DNA from: Thermodesulfobacteriota bacterium
GTDB lineage: Bacteria > Desulfobacterota > Dissulfuribacteria > Dissulfuribacterales > QOAL01
Assembly: GCA_013154175.1 (NCBI GenBank)
Contig: JAADCZ010000162.1
Span: 1 to 39,372, forward strand
Length of the DNA: 39,372 nt
Direction: 5' to 3'
The notes beneath the pieces were generated by a model. It worked only from the letters and a program-made list of their open reading frames with translations. It was not told the origin of the DNA and searched no databases. Shown one piece after another: positions 7,927-16,788 of the stretch; within the stretch, counting starts at the first letter, position 1, and each line of letters starts with the position of its first letter. The translations under genes were made by a program, and so were the position numbers.

Positions 7927-8085
7927 TACCCTCCTCCATTTTCTATGTTTAGAGCTAAAAAATTGAACAGTCAAGAATGTCCAAGGACTTCACCCTGAGA
8001 CATTTCAATGAAATGGTTGCCTGGCCATTTTGCTTGCATTAAGCTTTCTTCACGCTACATATTTAAGATTTTTCAGGGGTAAACC

Positions 8086-8916
8086 ATGTCAGCAAAGGTC
8101 AAGGCAATTGTAACTACGGGTTATGGTACGAACTGTGAAAGGGAAATGGCCCATGCCTGCAAGATGGCAGGGGCGGACCAGGTAGATATAGTTCATCTGA
8201 GCGATATTCTTGATGGCTCGGTCAGGATAACGGATTATCACTTTCTAAATTTGCCAGGGGGCTTTCTCGATGGGGACAACCTAGGTGCAGCCCAGGCAGG
8301 AGCCCACAGGTTGCGTCATGCCAGGATAGCCACAACTGGAGAAAGGCTCATGGATCAAATCCTGGATTTTGTCAAACAAGGTGGCCTTATCCTGGGTATA
8401 TGCAACGGGTTTCAGCTCATGGTAAAAACCGGCCTTCTTCCAGGGTTAAATGGTGACTATGAAAACCGGGTGGTAAGCCTAACCTACAATGACTCTGGCC
8501 GTTTCGAAGACAGATGGGTTACCTGCAAGGTCAATCCTGCCTCCCCTTGCGTGTACACAAAAGGGGTGGATACCATCGAGATGCCTGTGCGTCATGGCGA
8601 GGGCAAGTTTGTTGGCTTGAATGACGAAATCATATCAGACATCCAAAAGTCCAATCTTGTTGCCCTACAATATGTAAACCCAGAAACAGGTGAGCCCACA
8701 CAGGAATACCCCCTAAACCCCAATGGTTCCATAATGGCCATAGCTGGTATTTGTGACCCGACTGGAAGGCTGATGGGACTTATGCCCCACCCTGAGGCGT
8801 ATCACCACTTCACCAACCACCCCCAGTGGACCCGTAAGATGTTTGACAAGGAAGAAGGGGCTGGCATAGCCTTGTTTAGAAATGCTGTAGATTACATTAG
8901 AAACAACATTCTTTAG
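8086..8916 (+). CDS. purQ: Phosphoribosylformylglycinamidine synthase, glutaminase subunit (PurQ-type)
   Basis: A class I glutamine amidotransferase that provides ammonia for FGAM formation in purine biosynthesis. Visible motifs are the nucleophile elbow GICNGFQLM (catalytic Cys near residue 105) and the His-Glu pair in LMPHPEAYHH. Early PurQ signatures include YGTNCEREMAHA and LPGGFLDGDNLGA. At 276 aa it is about 50 residues longer than typical PurQ (~225), with extra sequence between the nucleophile and the PHPE motif. Neither purS nor purL is adjacent. AGGGG upstream supports the ATG at 8086. It is divergent from the regulator gene across a 159-bp gap. Confidence 0.88.
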   Translation: MSAKVKAIVTTGYGTNCEREMAHACKMAGADQVDIVHLSDILDGSVRITDYHFLNLPGGFLDGDNLGAAQAGAHRLRHARIATTGERLMDQILDFVKQGGLILGICNGFQLMVKTGLLPGLNGDYENRVVSLTYNDSGRFEDRWVTCKVNPASPCVYTKGVDTIEMPVRHGEGKFVGLNDEIISDIQKSNLVALQYVNPETGEPTQEYPLNPNGSIMAIAGICDPTGRLMGLMPHPEAYHHFTNHPQWTRKMFDKEEGAGIALFRNAVDYIRNNIL

Positions 8917-8953
8917 CAATTCGAAAGAATTAGAGAGCTAGGTAGACGGGCTG

Positions 8954-9691
8954 ATGGCAATATCGAGCAGTACCTATGCCGATATAAACGAAGGCGATTC
9001 TGCTGCAAGGAAGATTGCGGTTTTTCTATATCGCTTTCGTCGTTTCATATTAGAGATAGTTATCTCTTTTCTCATCCTTAGTTTTCTTTTTTACTGGATA
9101 GCGCCTGACATTCTTTATTTTTTCCAGCTCCATCTGGATCAGAAGCTGGCCTTTTTCGGGGTGATGGAACCCATTGTATCTCTCATGAAGATTGCCTGCG
9201 TGATGGCCTTGGGTGTCCTCATGCCGTGGATACTCTTTCGCATAAGTCAGGTGCTTGCGATGAATTTCGGTCTGACAAGGAAGTTTTGCATCGGACTCGT
9301 CTTGACGGCCCTGGTGCTCTTCTACGCCGGCGCTGCCTTTTGTTTTTTTGTAACCCTTCCCTTTGGGATAAATTTTTTGCTTGGTTATCAGTCAGAACAC
9401 ATAAAACCAGTTATCAGTGTGGGAAAGTTTGTAAACTTTGTGGGGCTCTTCATGCTGGGGTTCGGGCTGATATTTGAGCTTCCTTTAGTAATGACAGTAG
9501 CCTGCAAGTTACGAATCTGTTCCTACTCACTTTTTAAAAAGGGCAGGCGTTATGCTATTTTGGTCATAGCCATACTGGCAGCCGTGCTGACACCTACGCC
9601 TGATGTGGTAAACATGGCACTCATGGGGCTGCCTCTTTACATCCTTTATGAGCTGGGCATCCTGATAGCCCGATTAGAAAGCAAAAAATAG
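8954..9691 (+). CDS. TatC-like membrane protein lacking signal-recognition residues
   Basis: 245 aa with six predicted membrane segments. The second half matches TatC well: LFYAGAAFCFFVTLPFGINF, IFELPL, LTPTPDVVNM and LPLYILYELGILIAR. TatC is the twin-arginine signal receptor of the Tat translocase. The residues that bind the signal peptide in E. coli TatC are replaced, however. The N-terminal HLxELRxR motif reads AVFLYRFRRF here, and the cytoplasmic loop Glu (E103, in KHER) falls in GLTRKF. No tatA or tatB is near. It may be a specialised or non-Tat paralogue. Alignment was by eye; family membership is confident, function is not. Confidence 0.8.
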   Translation: MAISSSTYADINEGDSAARKIAVFLYRFRRFILEIVISFLILSFLFYWIAPDILYFFQLHLDQKLAFFGVMEPIVSLMKIACVMALGVLMPWILFRISQVLAMNFGLTRKFCIGLVLTALVLFYAGAAFCFFVTLPFGINFLLGYQSEHIKPVISVGKFVNFVGLFMLGFGLIFELPLVMTVACKLRICSYSLFKKGRRYAILVIAILAAVLTPTPDVVNMALMGLPLYILYELGILIARLESKK

Positions 9692-9713
9692 TGGAACATG
9701 CTCCAGCCGTTAC

Positions 9714-9741
9714 TTGACAATCTTAACCCAGGCCATATATT
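9714..9741 (+). promoter_or_regulatory. Sigma-70 promoter for the yceD-rpmF-plsX-fab operon
   Basis: TTGACA, 16 bp, then TATATT, about 60 bp before the yceD start codon. A perfect -35 and a 5/6 -10 with acceptable spacing make it the probable main promoter of the long operon. Confidence 0.7.
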
Positions 9742-9801
9742 GTGGGTTTTCTAATAAAATTTTAACGAGATATTTTTGCCAAAGGGCAAAAAATTGGAAA
9801 T

Positions 9802-10338
9802 ATGCAGACAGAAACACGCATTCAGGTAGCCGATATCCCTGAAGAGGGGCTCTTTTTAAATTTTGCTGAGTTGTCCCATCTGATCCCGGAAGTGGACGAA
9901 TATGTCCAGATCGGGAATACCAGCGGACGCCTTGAGATTCAGAAATCGGGCAACGATATAGAAATCCGAGGGTGGGTCAAAAGCACAGTGAATCTCGTTT
10001 GTGATCGCTGTTTAAAGACCTTTCCCAAGGAGATAGAAACATCCTTTTTTTATCTGCTCCAGCCAAGGGACACCTTTGGTGCCGATCTGGAACCGGATCA
10101 TCAGCTTTCTACCGATGAAATAGATGTATATTGGTATGAAGATGGAGAAATTCGGGGAGAAGAGCTTTTCCGGGAGCAGATTCTCCTTCAGTTGCCAATG
10201 AGGGTCCTGTGCTCAGAGGAGTGCAAGGGGCTCTGCCCAGGCTGTGGAGAGGATCTTAACGAGTCAGAATGCAAGTGTGCGAAGGAGAATGTCGATAGTC
10301 CCTTTGCAGTGCTTGCCCAGCTTAAGTCGTCGAGATAA
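9802..10338 (+). CDS. yceD: DUF177/YceD family protein
   Basis: 178 aa. It carries the family's Cys pair CDRCLKTF near residue 73 and the C-terminal signature CSEECKGLCPGCGEDLNESE. Bacterial YceD homologues lie next to rpmF and are linked to large-ribosomal RNA accumulation. The gene is 37 bp upstream of rpmF, the classical arrangement. The Cys clusters suggest metal binding. The ATG at 9802 has GGAAA just upstream. Confidence 0.9.
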   Translation: MQTETRIQVADIPEEGLFLNFAELSHLIPEVDEYVQIGNTSGRLEIQKSGNDIEIRGWVKSTVNLVCDRCLKTFPKEIETSFFYLLQPRDTFGADLEPDHQLSTDEIDVYWYEDGEIRGEELFREQILLQLPMRVLCSEECKGLCPGCGEDLNESECKCAKENVDSPFAVLAQLKSSR

Positions 10339-10375
10339 AAACAAAAATTTTGTCATAATTACGGAGGACTGAAAA

Positions 10376-10558
10376 ATGGCAGTACCAAAAAGAAAAGTGT
10401 CAAGGGCAAGAAGGGGTAACAGGCGCTCCCATGACGCCCTGAAGAAGCCGGCAATTTCCCTGTGCCCTCAGTGTGCAGAGCCAAAGGCGCCTCACAGGAT
10501 TTGTCCACACTGTGGAACTTACAAAGGCCGTGTATTTCTAGGAGAGGAAGAAGAATAA
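10376..10558 (+). CDS. rpmF: 50S ribosomal protein L32
   Basis: 60 aa, the normal length. It starts MAVPKRKVSRARRGNRRSHD and keeps the zinc ribbon CPQCAEPKAPHRICPHC (the four-Cys form). GGAGG lies 8 nt upstream of the ATG. It sits between yceD and plsX, as in most bacteria. Confidence 0.98.
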   Translation: MAVPKRKVSRARRGNRRSHDALKKPAISLCPQCAEPKAPHRICPHCGTYKGRVFLGEEEE

Positions 10559-10564
10559 AAAGCT

Positions 10565-11572
10565 ATGGCAATCGCTCTCGATGCCATGGGAGGGGATAGG
10601 GGGCCTTCCATCCTGGTCCAGGGTGCCGTTGAAGCAGCCAGGGAGTTCGGAACCGAGATAATATTGGTTGGCAAGGCCGACCTTTTGGAACAAGAACTCG
10701 TCAGGGCCAGGGGTACGGACCTTCCTATCTACATACAAAATGCCACACAAATTGTGGAAATGGCCGAATCTCCCTCAGAGGCTCTAAGGAAGAAGAAGGA
10801 TTCATCTGTCCGTGTGGCCTTTGACTTGGTCAAGGAGGGAAGGGCCAAGGGAGTGGTGAGTGCTGGCAACTCCGGAGCCACCCTTGCCACGGCCATGTTC
10901 ATTTTAGGGCGCATCAAGGGGGTTAGACCAGCCATAGGCACTCTGGTACCCACCCTCAAGGATCCCAGCCTTATTATAGATGTAGGGGCCAATGTCGATT
11001 GCAAACCCCACCATCTTCTTCAATTTGGCATAATGGGTTCCCTGTTCGTCAAGGAGTTCCTCAAAAAGGAGGAGCCTCGGGTGGGGTTGTTAAGCATTGG
11101 TGAGGAGGGCAGCAAGGGAAATCAGCAGGTAAAAAAGGCCTATGACTTGCTTGCTGCAAGTAACCTCAACTTTTTTGGAAACGTAGAAGGAAGGGATGTC
11201 TTCAGGGGAGAGGTGGATGTGATTGTTTGCGACGGTTTCGTGGGCAACATCTGTCTCAAGCTGAGTGAGGGGTTGGCTGAAACGGTTATTGCAATGCTCA
11301 AGAATGAGATAGAGGGAAATTTTCTCGCCATTATGGGTTATGGTCTTGCCAAAAAGGCCTTCAAGCGGTTCAAAAAGCGTGTTGACTACGCAGAATATGG
11401 CGGGGCCCCTCTACTTGGAGTCAAGGGAACGGCCATTATTTGCCATGGTAGTTCCGAGTCCAAGGCGGTCAAAAATGCCATTGGTGTAGCACACAACCTT
11501 GCCAACCTGGACCTTGCTGAAAAGTTGGAGGCGTCCATGTCTAATCGAAAGGATATTCTTAGAATCATCTGA
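10565..11572 (+). CDS. plsX: Phosphate acyltransferase PlsX
   Basis: 335 aa. PlsX makes acyl-phosphate from acyl-ACP for phosphatidate synthesis at the membrane. Family signatures are IALDAMGGDRGP at the N-terminus, VSAGNSGATLA near residue 100, and DVGANVDCKP. The C-terminal half keeps VICDGFVGN and EYGGAPLLGVKG. The ATG is 6 bp after the rpmF stop, and fabH starts 6 bp downstream, so translation is probably coupled. Confidence 0.97.
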   Translation: MAIALDAMGGDRGPSILVQGAVEAAREFGTEIILVGKADLLEQELVRARGTDLPIYIQNATQIVEMAESPSEALRKKKDSSVRVAFDLVKEGRAKGVVSAGNSGATLATAMFILGRIKGVRPAIGTLVPTLKDPSLIIDVGANVDCKPHHLLQFGIMGSLFVKEFLKKEEPRVGLLSIGEEGSKGNQQVKKAYDLLAASNLNFFGNVEGRDVFRGEVDVIVCDGFVGNICLKLSEGLAETVIAMLKNEIEGNFLAIMGYGLAKKAFKRFKKRVDYAEYGGAPLLGVKGTAIICHGSSESKAVKNAIGVAHNLANLDLAEKLEASMSNRKDILRII

Positions 11573-11578
11573 CCCGAT

Positions 11579-12562
11579 ATGTCAACTAGGGCGAAAATCA
11601 TAGGAACAGGCTCCTTCGTGCCTGAAAAGGTCCTGACCAATAAGGATCTTGAAAAGATTATAGATACCAGTGACGAGTGGATAACCACCAGAACCGGTAT
11701 AAAAGAGCGACACATTGCCCAAGAGGGGGAAAATAACTCCGATTTGGCCATAGAGGCCTCTAGGCGGGCCCTCGAGATGGCCAATGTGGATGCAGGTGAG
11801 CTGGATCTCATAATTGTTGGCACCCTGACTCCGGACATGCCAATGCCTTCGGTAGCATGCTTGGTGCAGCGGGCCCTTGGAGCCAAGAAGGCTGGCGCTA
11901 TGGATGTGTCTGCTACATGTTCTGGTTTTCTCTATAGCCTATCCATTGCCGACAAATTTGTCCGGTGTTCTCCAAATATGAAGGTCCTCGTCATAGGAAG
12001 CGAAGTCCTTTCTCGCCGTACCAACTGGCAAGACAGGACCACCTGCGTACTCTTTGCAGACGGGGCAGGAGCAGCAGTGGTTACAGGTTCAGACGACGAT
12101 TCAGGCATCGTCTCAACACATCTGCACGCTGATGGAAGTGTCTGGGAGCTTTTGACCATCCGGGGGCTTGGCACAGCGTACCCAGTGGACGAGAATCTGT
12201 TGAAGAAGGGCTGGCAATATATTGAGATGAAGGGGCGCGATGTATTCAAGCATGCGGTAAAGGCCCTCGAGTCTGTGGCCTTTGAGGCTCTTAATGCCTC
12301 TGGATGGGACATGGACGAGCTCGATATGTTGATAGCCCATCAGGCAAACATACGAATACTGGAACATCTGCGGGAAAGGCTTGGGCTTCCAAAGGACAAG
12401 GTCTTTATCAATATTCACAAGTATGGTAATACCTCTGCGGCAAGCATCCCAATAGCCCTAGACGAAGCCAACAGACAAGGAAAATTGAAAAAGGGCGACA
12501 AAATCCTTTTGATTTCCTTTGGTGGAGGCTTCACTTGGGCAGGCGTTACCATTGAGTGGTGA
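11579..12562 (+). CDS. fabH: 3-oxoacyl-ACP synthase III
   Basis: 327 aa. FabH condenses acetyl-CoA with malonyl-ACP to start type II fatty-acid synthesis. The thiolase-fold signatures are SDEWITTRTGIKERHIA, the active-site Cys in DVSATCSGFLYSL, the His in LIAHQANIRIL, and the Asn in YGNTSAASIPIAL. It ends with LISFGGGFTWAG. In related gene orders fabD usually follows; here an acyl-CoA dehydrogenase does. Confidence 0.97.
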   Translation: MSTRAKIIGTGSFVPEKVLTNKDLEKIIDTSDEWITTRTGIKERHIAQEGENNSDLAIEASRRALEMANVDAGELDLIIVGTLTPDMPMPSVACLVQRALGAKKAGAMDVSATCSGFLYSLSIADKFVRCSPNMKVLVIGSEVLSRRTNWQDRTTCVLFADGAGAAVVTGSDDDSGIVSTHLHADGSVWELLTIRGLGTAYPVDENLLKKGWQYIEMKGRDVFKHAVKALESVAFEALNASGWDMDELDMLIAHQANIRILEHLRERLGLPKDKVFINIHKYGNTSAASIPIALDEANRQGKLKKGDKILLISFGGGFTWAGVTIEW

Positions 12563-12602
12563 CATTCATGAATCAGCATAAGGGAAAGAAAGGGGCTTTT
12601 TG

Positions 12603-13766
12603 ATGGCAAACGTCAATTATTTTCTTACTGAAGAACAACAGATGATAGTGGATCTGGCCAGGCAGATTGCACGAGAAAAGATAATCCCAGTCAGGGCTGA
12701 ACTTGATGAAAAAGAGGAATTCCCCTGGGACATTATGAAGGATCTGGCCCAGGCAGACCTTTTTGGCCTCTACATCCCAGAAGAGTATGGCGGATTTGGC
12801 GGCGGCTGCTTTGAGAATTGCCTTGCTGTTGAGCAGCTAGCCTATGGATGCATAGCTGTTACTACCACATTTGCTGCAAGTGCCCTGGGTGGGTACCCGA
12901 TTGTTATGTATGGCAGCGATGAGCAAAAGAAAAAGTATCTGCCAGAAATAGCCTCAGGAGAAAAGCTTGCTGCATTTGGTCTGACAGAGGCTGGAGCAGG
13001 AAGTGATGCAGCAGCCATCAAGACCACCGCAGTTGAAGATGGTGATTACTGGGTACTAAACGGTACGAAACAATGGATAACAAGCGGTGGTGAGGCTGAG
13101 ATATATACCATCATCGCCCTCACAGACAAAAACAAGGGGCCCAGAGGGGCTTCAGCCTTCATAGTCGAAAAGGGTGATGAAGGGTTCAGTTTTGGGAAAA
13201 AAGAGAAAAAGATGGGCCTTCGCGCCTCAGCGACAAGAGAGCTGATTTTTAATGATTGTCGCATTCCAAAGGACAGGCTCCTTGGCAGAAGAGGCTTAGG
13301 TTTCATCATTGCCATGAAGACCTTGGATCTTGCCAGGCCTGGAATAGGTGCCATTGGTGTTGGACTTTCCCAGGCCGCCCTGGATGAATCTGTCAATTAT
13401 GCCCGCCAAAGGGTTCAGTTTGGTCAGCCCATCATCTCCTTTCAGGCCATACAACACATGCTAGCAGACATGGCCACCCAGATTGAGGCGGCAAGGGCCT
13501 TGGTTTATGCAGTGGCCAGAACCATCGACTCAGGCGAGAAGGATATCTCCAAGATTTCCGCAATGGCAAAGCTCTTCCCCACAGATGTCGCCATGAAAGT
13601 AACCACTGATGCAGTGCAGATCCTTGGTGGCTACGGCTACATGAAGGAATATCCTGTGGAAAAGATGATGCGCGATGCAAAGATTCTCCAGATTTATGAG
13701 GGCACAAACCAGATACAGAGAAATGTCATAGGTCAGGCATTGAATAAGGAATACGCGAGAAAGTAG
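12603..13766 (+). CDS. Acyl-CoA dehydrogenase
   Basis: 387 aa, a normal length. FAD enzyme for alpha,beta-dehydrogenation of acyl thioesters, or the reverse with a low-potential donor. The track start at 12600 is a TTG; the ATG at 12603 with AGGGG upstream is preferred. Signature 1 is AFGLTEAGAGSDAAA and signature 2 is ILGGYGYMKEYPVEKMMRD. The catalytic base is the Glu in IYEGTNQIQRN. It is most like short-chain (butyryl-CoA type) enzymes. It is followed at once by etfB (1-bp gap) and etfA, which would supply or take its electrons. Its place inside the fab operon, where no enoyl-ACP reductase is seen, suggests a possible role in fatty-acid synthesis; beta-oxidation or syntrophic fatty-acid use are alternatives. 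Confidence 0.93.
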   Translation: MANVNYFLTEEQQMIVDLARQIAREKIIPVRAELDEKEEFPWDIMKDLAQADLFGLYIPEEYGGFGGGCFENCLAVEQLAYGCIAVTTTFAASALGGYPIVMYGSDEQKKKYLPEIASGEKLAAFGLTEAGAGSDAAAIKTTAVEDGDYWVLNGTKQWITSGGEAEIYTIIALTDKNKGPRGASAFIVEKGDEGFSFGKKEKKMGLRASATRELIFNDCRIPKDRLLGRRGLGFIIAMKTLDLARPGIGAIGVGLSQAALDESVNYARQRVQFGQPIISFQAIQHMLADMATQIEAARALVYAVARTIDSGEKDISKISAMAKLFPTDVAMKVTTDAVQILGGYGYMKEYPVEKMMRDAKILQIYEGTNQIQRNVIGQALNKEYARK

Positions 13767-13767
13767 C

Positions 13768-14556
13768 ATGAATATAGTCGTTTGCATCAAACAGGTCCCA
13801 GACGCAGAGAGCGTCAAGTGGGACCATAAAACAGGTACCCTAATCCGTGATGGTGTTAAAAGCGTAATAAATCCCTTTGATTACCACGCAATTGAGGCGG
13901 CACTTACCTTGAAAGACAAGCTTGGTGCCAAGGTGACTGCCGTAACCATGGGGCCGCCCCAGGCCCAGGATGCCATTCGGGAGGCCATGTCCCTAGGTGT
14001 GGATGAAGGTGTGGTGGTCTCTGACAGGGCCTTTGCAGGTGCCGATACCTTGGCAACCACCTACACCCTGGCCCAGGCCATTGGCAAGCTGGATTCAGTT
14101 GATGCGGTCTTTTGCGGCAAGCAGGCCATTGATGGAGATACGGCCCAGGTTGGGCCAGGTCTGGCTGTAAGGTTGGGTTTCCCTTGCGTAACCTATGTTG
14201 GGGGCATGGATATAATCAATGATGGCAAGGGCCTAAGATTAAAGAGGATGACCGAGCAGGGTTATGACATAGTCGAGGTAGAATTCCCTGTGGTCCTGAC
14301 GGTCCTTTCATGTTTGAATACTCCCCGGGTGCCGTCTTTAAAGGGAAAGATGAGGGCAAAGAAGGCCCAGATTCCCATGTGGAGTGCAGAGGATATTGGA
14401 GCAGAGCCAGATAAGATTGGTCTTGCAGGTTCTCCCACTAAGGTACATTCCACATATATTCCAAAGTTTGAGGCCAAACGGGAATTCCTTGAAGGGGACC
14501 CGGAAGAACAGGCTGAGGCATTGGTGCAAAGACTCAAAGAGGCAGGAATCATCTGA
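13768..14556 (+). CDS. etfB: Electron transfer flavoprotein, beta subunit
   Basis: 262 aa. The N-terminus MNIVVCIKQVPDAE, the internal INPFDYHAIEAALTLK and the signature CGKQAIDGDTAQVGPGLA identify EtfB. It pairs with EtfA to carry electrons to or from the acyl-CoA dehydrogenase encoded just upstream. The start ATG lies one base after the dehydrogenase stop, and its final A is the first base of the etfA ATG (TGATG overlap), so all three are translationally coupled. Confidence 0.96.
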   Translation: MNIVVCIKQVPDAESVKWDHKTGTLIRDGVKSVINPFDYHAIEAALTLKDKLGAKVTAVTMGPPQAQDAIREAMSLGVDEGVVVSDRAFAGADTLATTYTLAQAIGKLDSVDAVFCGKQAIDGDTAQVGPGLAVRLGFPCVTYVGGMDIINDGKGLRLKRMTEQGYDIVEVEFPVVLTVLSCLNTPRVPSLKGKMRAKKAQIPMWSAEDIGAEPDKIGLAGSPTKVHSTYIPKFEAKREFLEGDPEEQAEALVQRLKEAGII

Positions 14557-15758
14557 TGCTCAAGATTGATCTCGATAAATGCATAGGGTGTGGCGAGTGT
14601 GAAGAGGTGTGCTCCTTTGGAGCCATTTCCGTGGTGGATGAAAAGGCCCAGGTGGATGCAGAACTCTGTTCCCTGTGTGGAACATGCGTTGACACCTGTC
14701 CGGAAGGTGCCCTGGAGATAGAAGGGGGCCAGGAGAAGGGCCAAGTTGACCTCGATGACTGGAAAGGTGTTTGGGTGATTGCGGAGATGCGCGGTGACGC
14801 CTTTGCACCCGTCACCTATGAACTCCTTGGAAAGGCAAGGCAGCTGGCAGACGAGCTGTCCGTGCCCGTAACTGCGATAGTTTTAGGTCATGGCGTAAAA
14901 GACAAGGCTCCAGAGCTTGTTGCAAGGGGTGCAGACAGGGTAGTGGTGGTCGACAATGAGGCACTTGTCCACTTTGTGGATGAGGCCTATGCCAAGATTA
15001 TCGCCCATCTTGCCAGACAGGAGAAACCAGAAATTATATTGGCAGGTGCCACTGCCACTGGAAGGGCATTCTTCCCCCAGGTGGCCACCATGTTGGAGAC
15101 AGGTCTTACTGCCGATTGTACTGGCCTTGAGATTGAAGAAGGAGGTAGAAATCTCCTTCAGACACGTCCTGCCTTTGGCGGCAATCTCATGGCCACCATT
15201 GTCTGTGACGACAGACGCCCCCAGATGGCCACTGTAAGGCCCCATGTATTGAAGCCACTTGAAGCCGACACTGGCAGACAGGGTGAGATAATTGATTTTG
15301 AGCCCCCCCAGGAGCTTCTGGACCACAGGGTCAAGGTGGTGGAGTCGGTGGTTGAAGAGGCAGAAGGCCCAGGGCTTACAGATGCCGAGATTGTGGTGGC
15401 TGCTGGAAGAGGTCTTGAAAAGCAGGAAAATCTGAAACTGGTGGAGGATCTCGCCCATTGCCTCGATGCAGCCATAGGTGCCACTAGGGCCATTACAGAT
15501 GCGGGCTGGATTTCAACCAACCATCAAATAGGTCAGACTGGCGTTACCGTTTCCCCGAAACTCTACATAGCGTGTGGAATTAGCGGAGCAATCCAGCATC
15601 TGGTTGGCATGCAGGGTTCTGACATAATTGTGGCAATCAATAAGGATAAGGATGCGCCCATTTTCGATGTGGCAACCTATGCAATAGTCGGGGATGTCAA
15701 AGAGGTCTTGCCAGCCCTCACAAAAAAGATTTGTAAGGAGCGCGGTGTAGATGTGTGA
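14556..15758 (+). CDS. etfA: Electron transfer flavoprotein, alpha subunit with N-terminal 2[4Fe-4S] ferredoxin domain
   Basis: 400 aa. Residues 1-60 are a bacterial-type ferredoxin with two clusters, [11 protein letters not shown] and [11 protein letters not shown]. The EtfA body then contains [13 protein letters not shown] and the FAD-binding C-terminal region [30 protein letters not shown] and [14 protein letters not shown]. Ferredoxin-fused EtfA subunits are known from electron-bifurcating or low-potential complexes of anaerobes (caffeyl-CoA reductase, lactate dehydrogenase). This suggests the dehydrogenase couples to a ferredoxin or membrane donor rather than only to a quinone oxidoreductase. 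The 3' end overlaps fabG by 8 bp. Confidence 0.95.
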   Translation: MLKIDLDKCIGCGECEEVCSFGAISVVDEKAQVDAELCSLCGTCVDTCPEGALEIEGGQEKGQVDLDDWKGVWVIAEMRGDAFAPVTYELLGKARQLADELSVPVTAIVLGHGVKDKAPELVARGADRVVVVDNEALVHFVDEAYAKIIAHLARQEKPEIILAGATATGRAFFPQVATMLETGLTADCTGLEIEEGGRNLLQTRPAFGGNLMATIVCDDRRPQMATVRPHVLKPLEADTGRQGEIIDFEPPQELLDHRVKVVESVVEEAEGPGLTDAEIVVAAGRGLEKQENLKLVEDLAHCLDAAIGATRAITDAGWISTNHQIGQTGVTVSPKLYIACGISGAIQHLVGMQGSDIIVAINKDKDAPIFDVATYAIVGDVKEVLPALTKKICKERGVDV

Positions 15759-16506
15759 AAAACGTTTAGCTGGAAAGAACGCCCTGGTTACTGGCGGTTC
15801 AAGGGGCATTGGCAGGGCAATTTGTCTTCGCCTTGCCCAGGAAGGTGCCCATGTGGCAATAAACTACGCCTCCAATGAGGATGCAGCCAAGGAGGTGTTG
15901 GCACTTATCGAGGCCGACGGAGGCAGCGGCAGCCTGCTTCCCTTCGATGTAGCCAATACTTCCCAGGTGAAGGAGAAGATTTCAGCCTTTGTCAAGGAAA
16001 AAGGCCCCATTCAAATCCTTGTAAACAACGCTGGCATCACCAGGGATGGCTTGCTTGCCAGGATGAAGGAGCAAGACTGGGATCAGGTTCTGTCAGTGAA
16101 TCTCAAGGGCGCCTTCAACTGTGTTCAGGCATGTGCCAGAGACATGATGAAGGCCAGATGGGGCAGGATAATAAATATCGGTTCTGTCGTGGGCACCTCT
16201 GGTAACCCGGGTCAGGCCAATTATGCTGCAGCCAAGGCAGGCCTCGAGGGTTTTACGAAGAGTGTTGCCAAGGAGATGGCCACCAGGGGAATCACTGCCA
16301 ACGTGGTTGCCCCGGGTTTCATTGAAACAGATATGACTGCTGTGTTGCCAGACAAGGTAAAGGAGCGTCTCTTGGGTGAAATACCCCTTGGACGAATGGG
16401 GCAGGCCCATGAGGTGGCGGCAGCCGTCTCATTTCTTGCCTCAGAAGATGCCTCTTACATAACGGGGCATACATTGCATGTTAATGGCGGACTCGTCTGC
16501 CAATAA
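15751..16506 (+). CDS. fabG: 3-oxoacyl-ACP reductase
   Basis: 251 aa, NADPH-dependent short-chain reductase of the fatty-acid elongation cycle. It shows the cofactor motif VTGGSRGIGRAI, NNAGITRDGLLARM, catalytic Ser in NIGSVVGTSGNPGQ, YAAAK (YxxxK), and VAPGFIETDMT. It ends YITGHTLHVNGGL. The ATG lies inside the end of etfA (8-bp overlap) with AAGGAG 10 nt upstream, so the ACAD-ETF genes and fabG share one transcript. Confidence 0.97.
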   Translation: MCEKRLAGKNALVTGGSRGIGRAICLRLAQEGAHVAINYASNEDAAKEVLALIEADGGSGSLLPFDVANTSQVKEKISAFVKEKGPIQILVNNAGITRDGLLARMKEQDWDQVLSVNLKGAFNCVQACARDMMKARWGRIINIGSVVGTSGNPGQANYAAAKAGLEGFTKSVAKEMATRGITANVVAPGFIETDMTAVLPDKVKERLLGEIPLGRMGQAHEVAAAVSFLASEDASYITGHTLHVNGGLVCQ

Positions 16507-16530
16507 AGATATTTCAGGAGGAAATGAAAA

Positions 16531-16767
16531 ATGGATGTTCAGGAAAAAATAGTTGAGATAATTTCTAGCCAGTTGAGTGTACCAAAGGAAAAGGTTGTGC
16601 CACAGGCATCCTTTACCGATGATCTTGGAGCAGACAGCCTCGATCTCGTGGAGCTTGTAATGGCAATGGAAGAAGAATTCGGAATGGAAATTGCAGACGA
16701 AGATGCTGAAAAGCTTCAGACCGTTCAAGACACCATTGATTATGTGAAGCAGCATCTTAATAAGTAG
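16531..16767 (+). CDS. acpP: Acyl carrier protein
   Basis: 78 aa, acidic. The phosphopantetheine attachment Ser lies in [10 protein letters not shown]. Helix sequences ([15 protein letters not shown]) are typical. GGAGG lies 9 nt upstream. It sits between fabG and fabF as in the usual fab operon. Confidence 0.98.
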   Translation: MDVQEKIVEIISSQLSVPKEKVVPQASFTDDLGADSLDLVELVMAMEEEFGMEIADEDAEKLQTVQDTIDYVKQHLNK

Positions 16768-16788
16768 TTTCAGCCAAAAGGGGTTTCC

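Noticed and set aside
8020-8040. Sigma-54-like sequence CTGGCCATTTTGCTTGCA upstream of purQ
   Set aside because: The GG and GC elements are one base too far apart, and the CAC of the -24 box is missing.
14262-14744. 160-aa - strand ORF antisense to etfB/etfA, and similar long antisense ORFs across the fab and EF-G genes
   Set aside because: They are shadows of GC-rich coding frames: no motifs, no ribosome-binding sites, and the opposite strand encodes firmly identified proteins.
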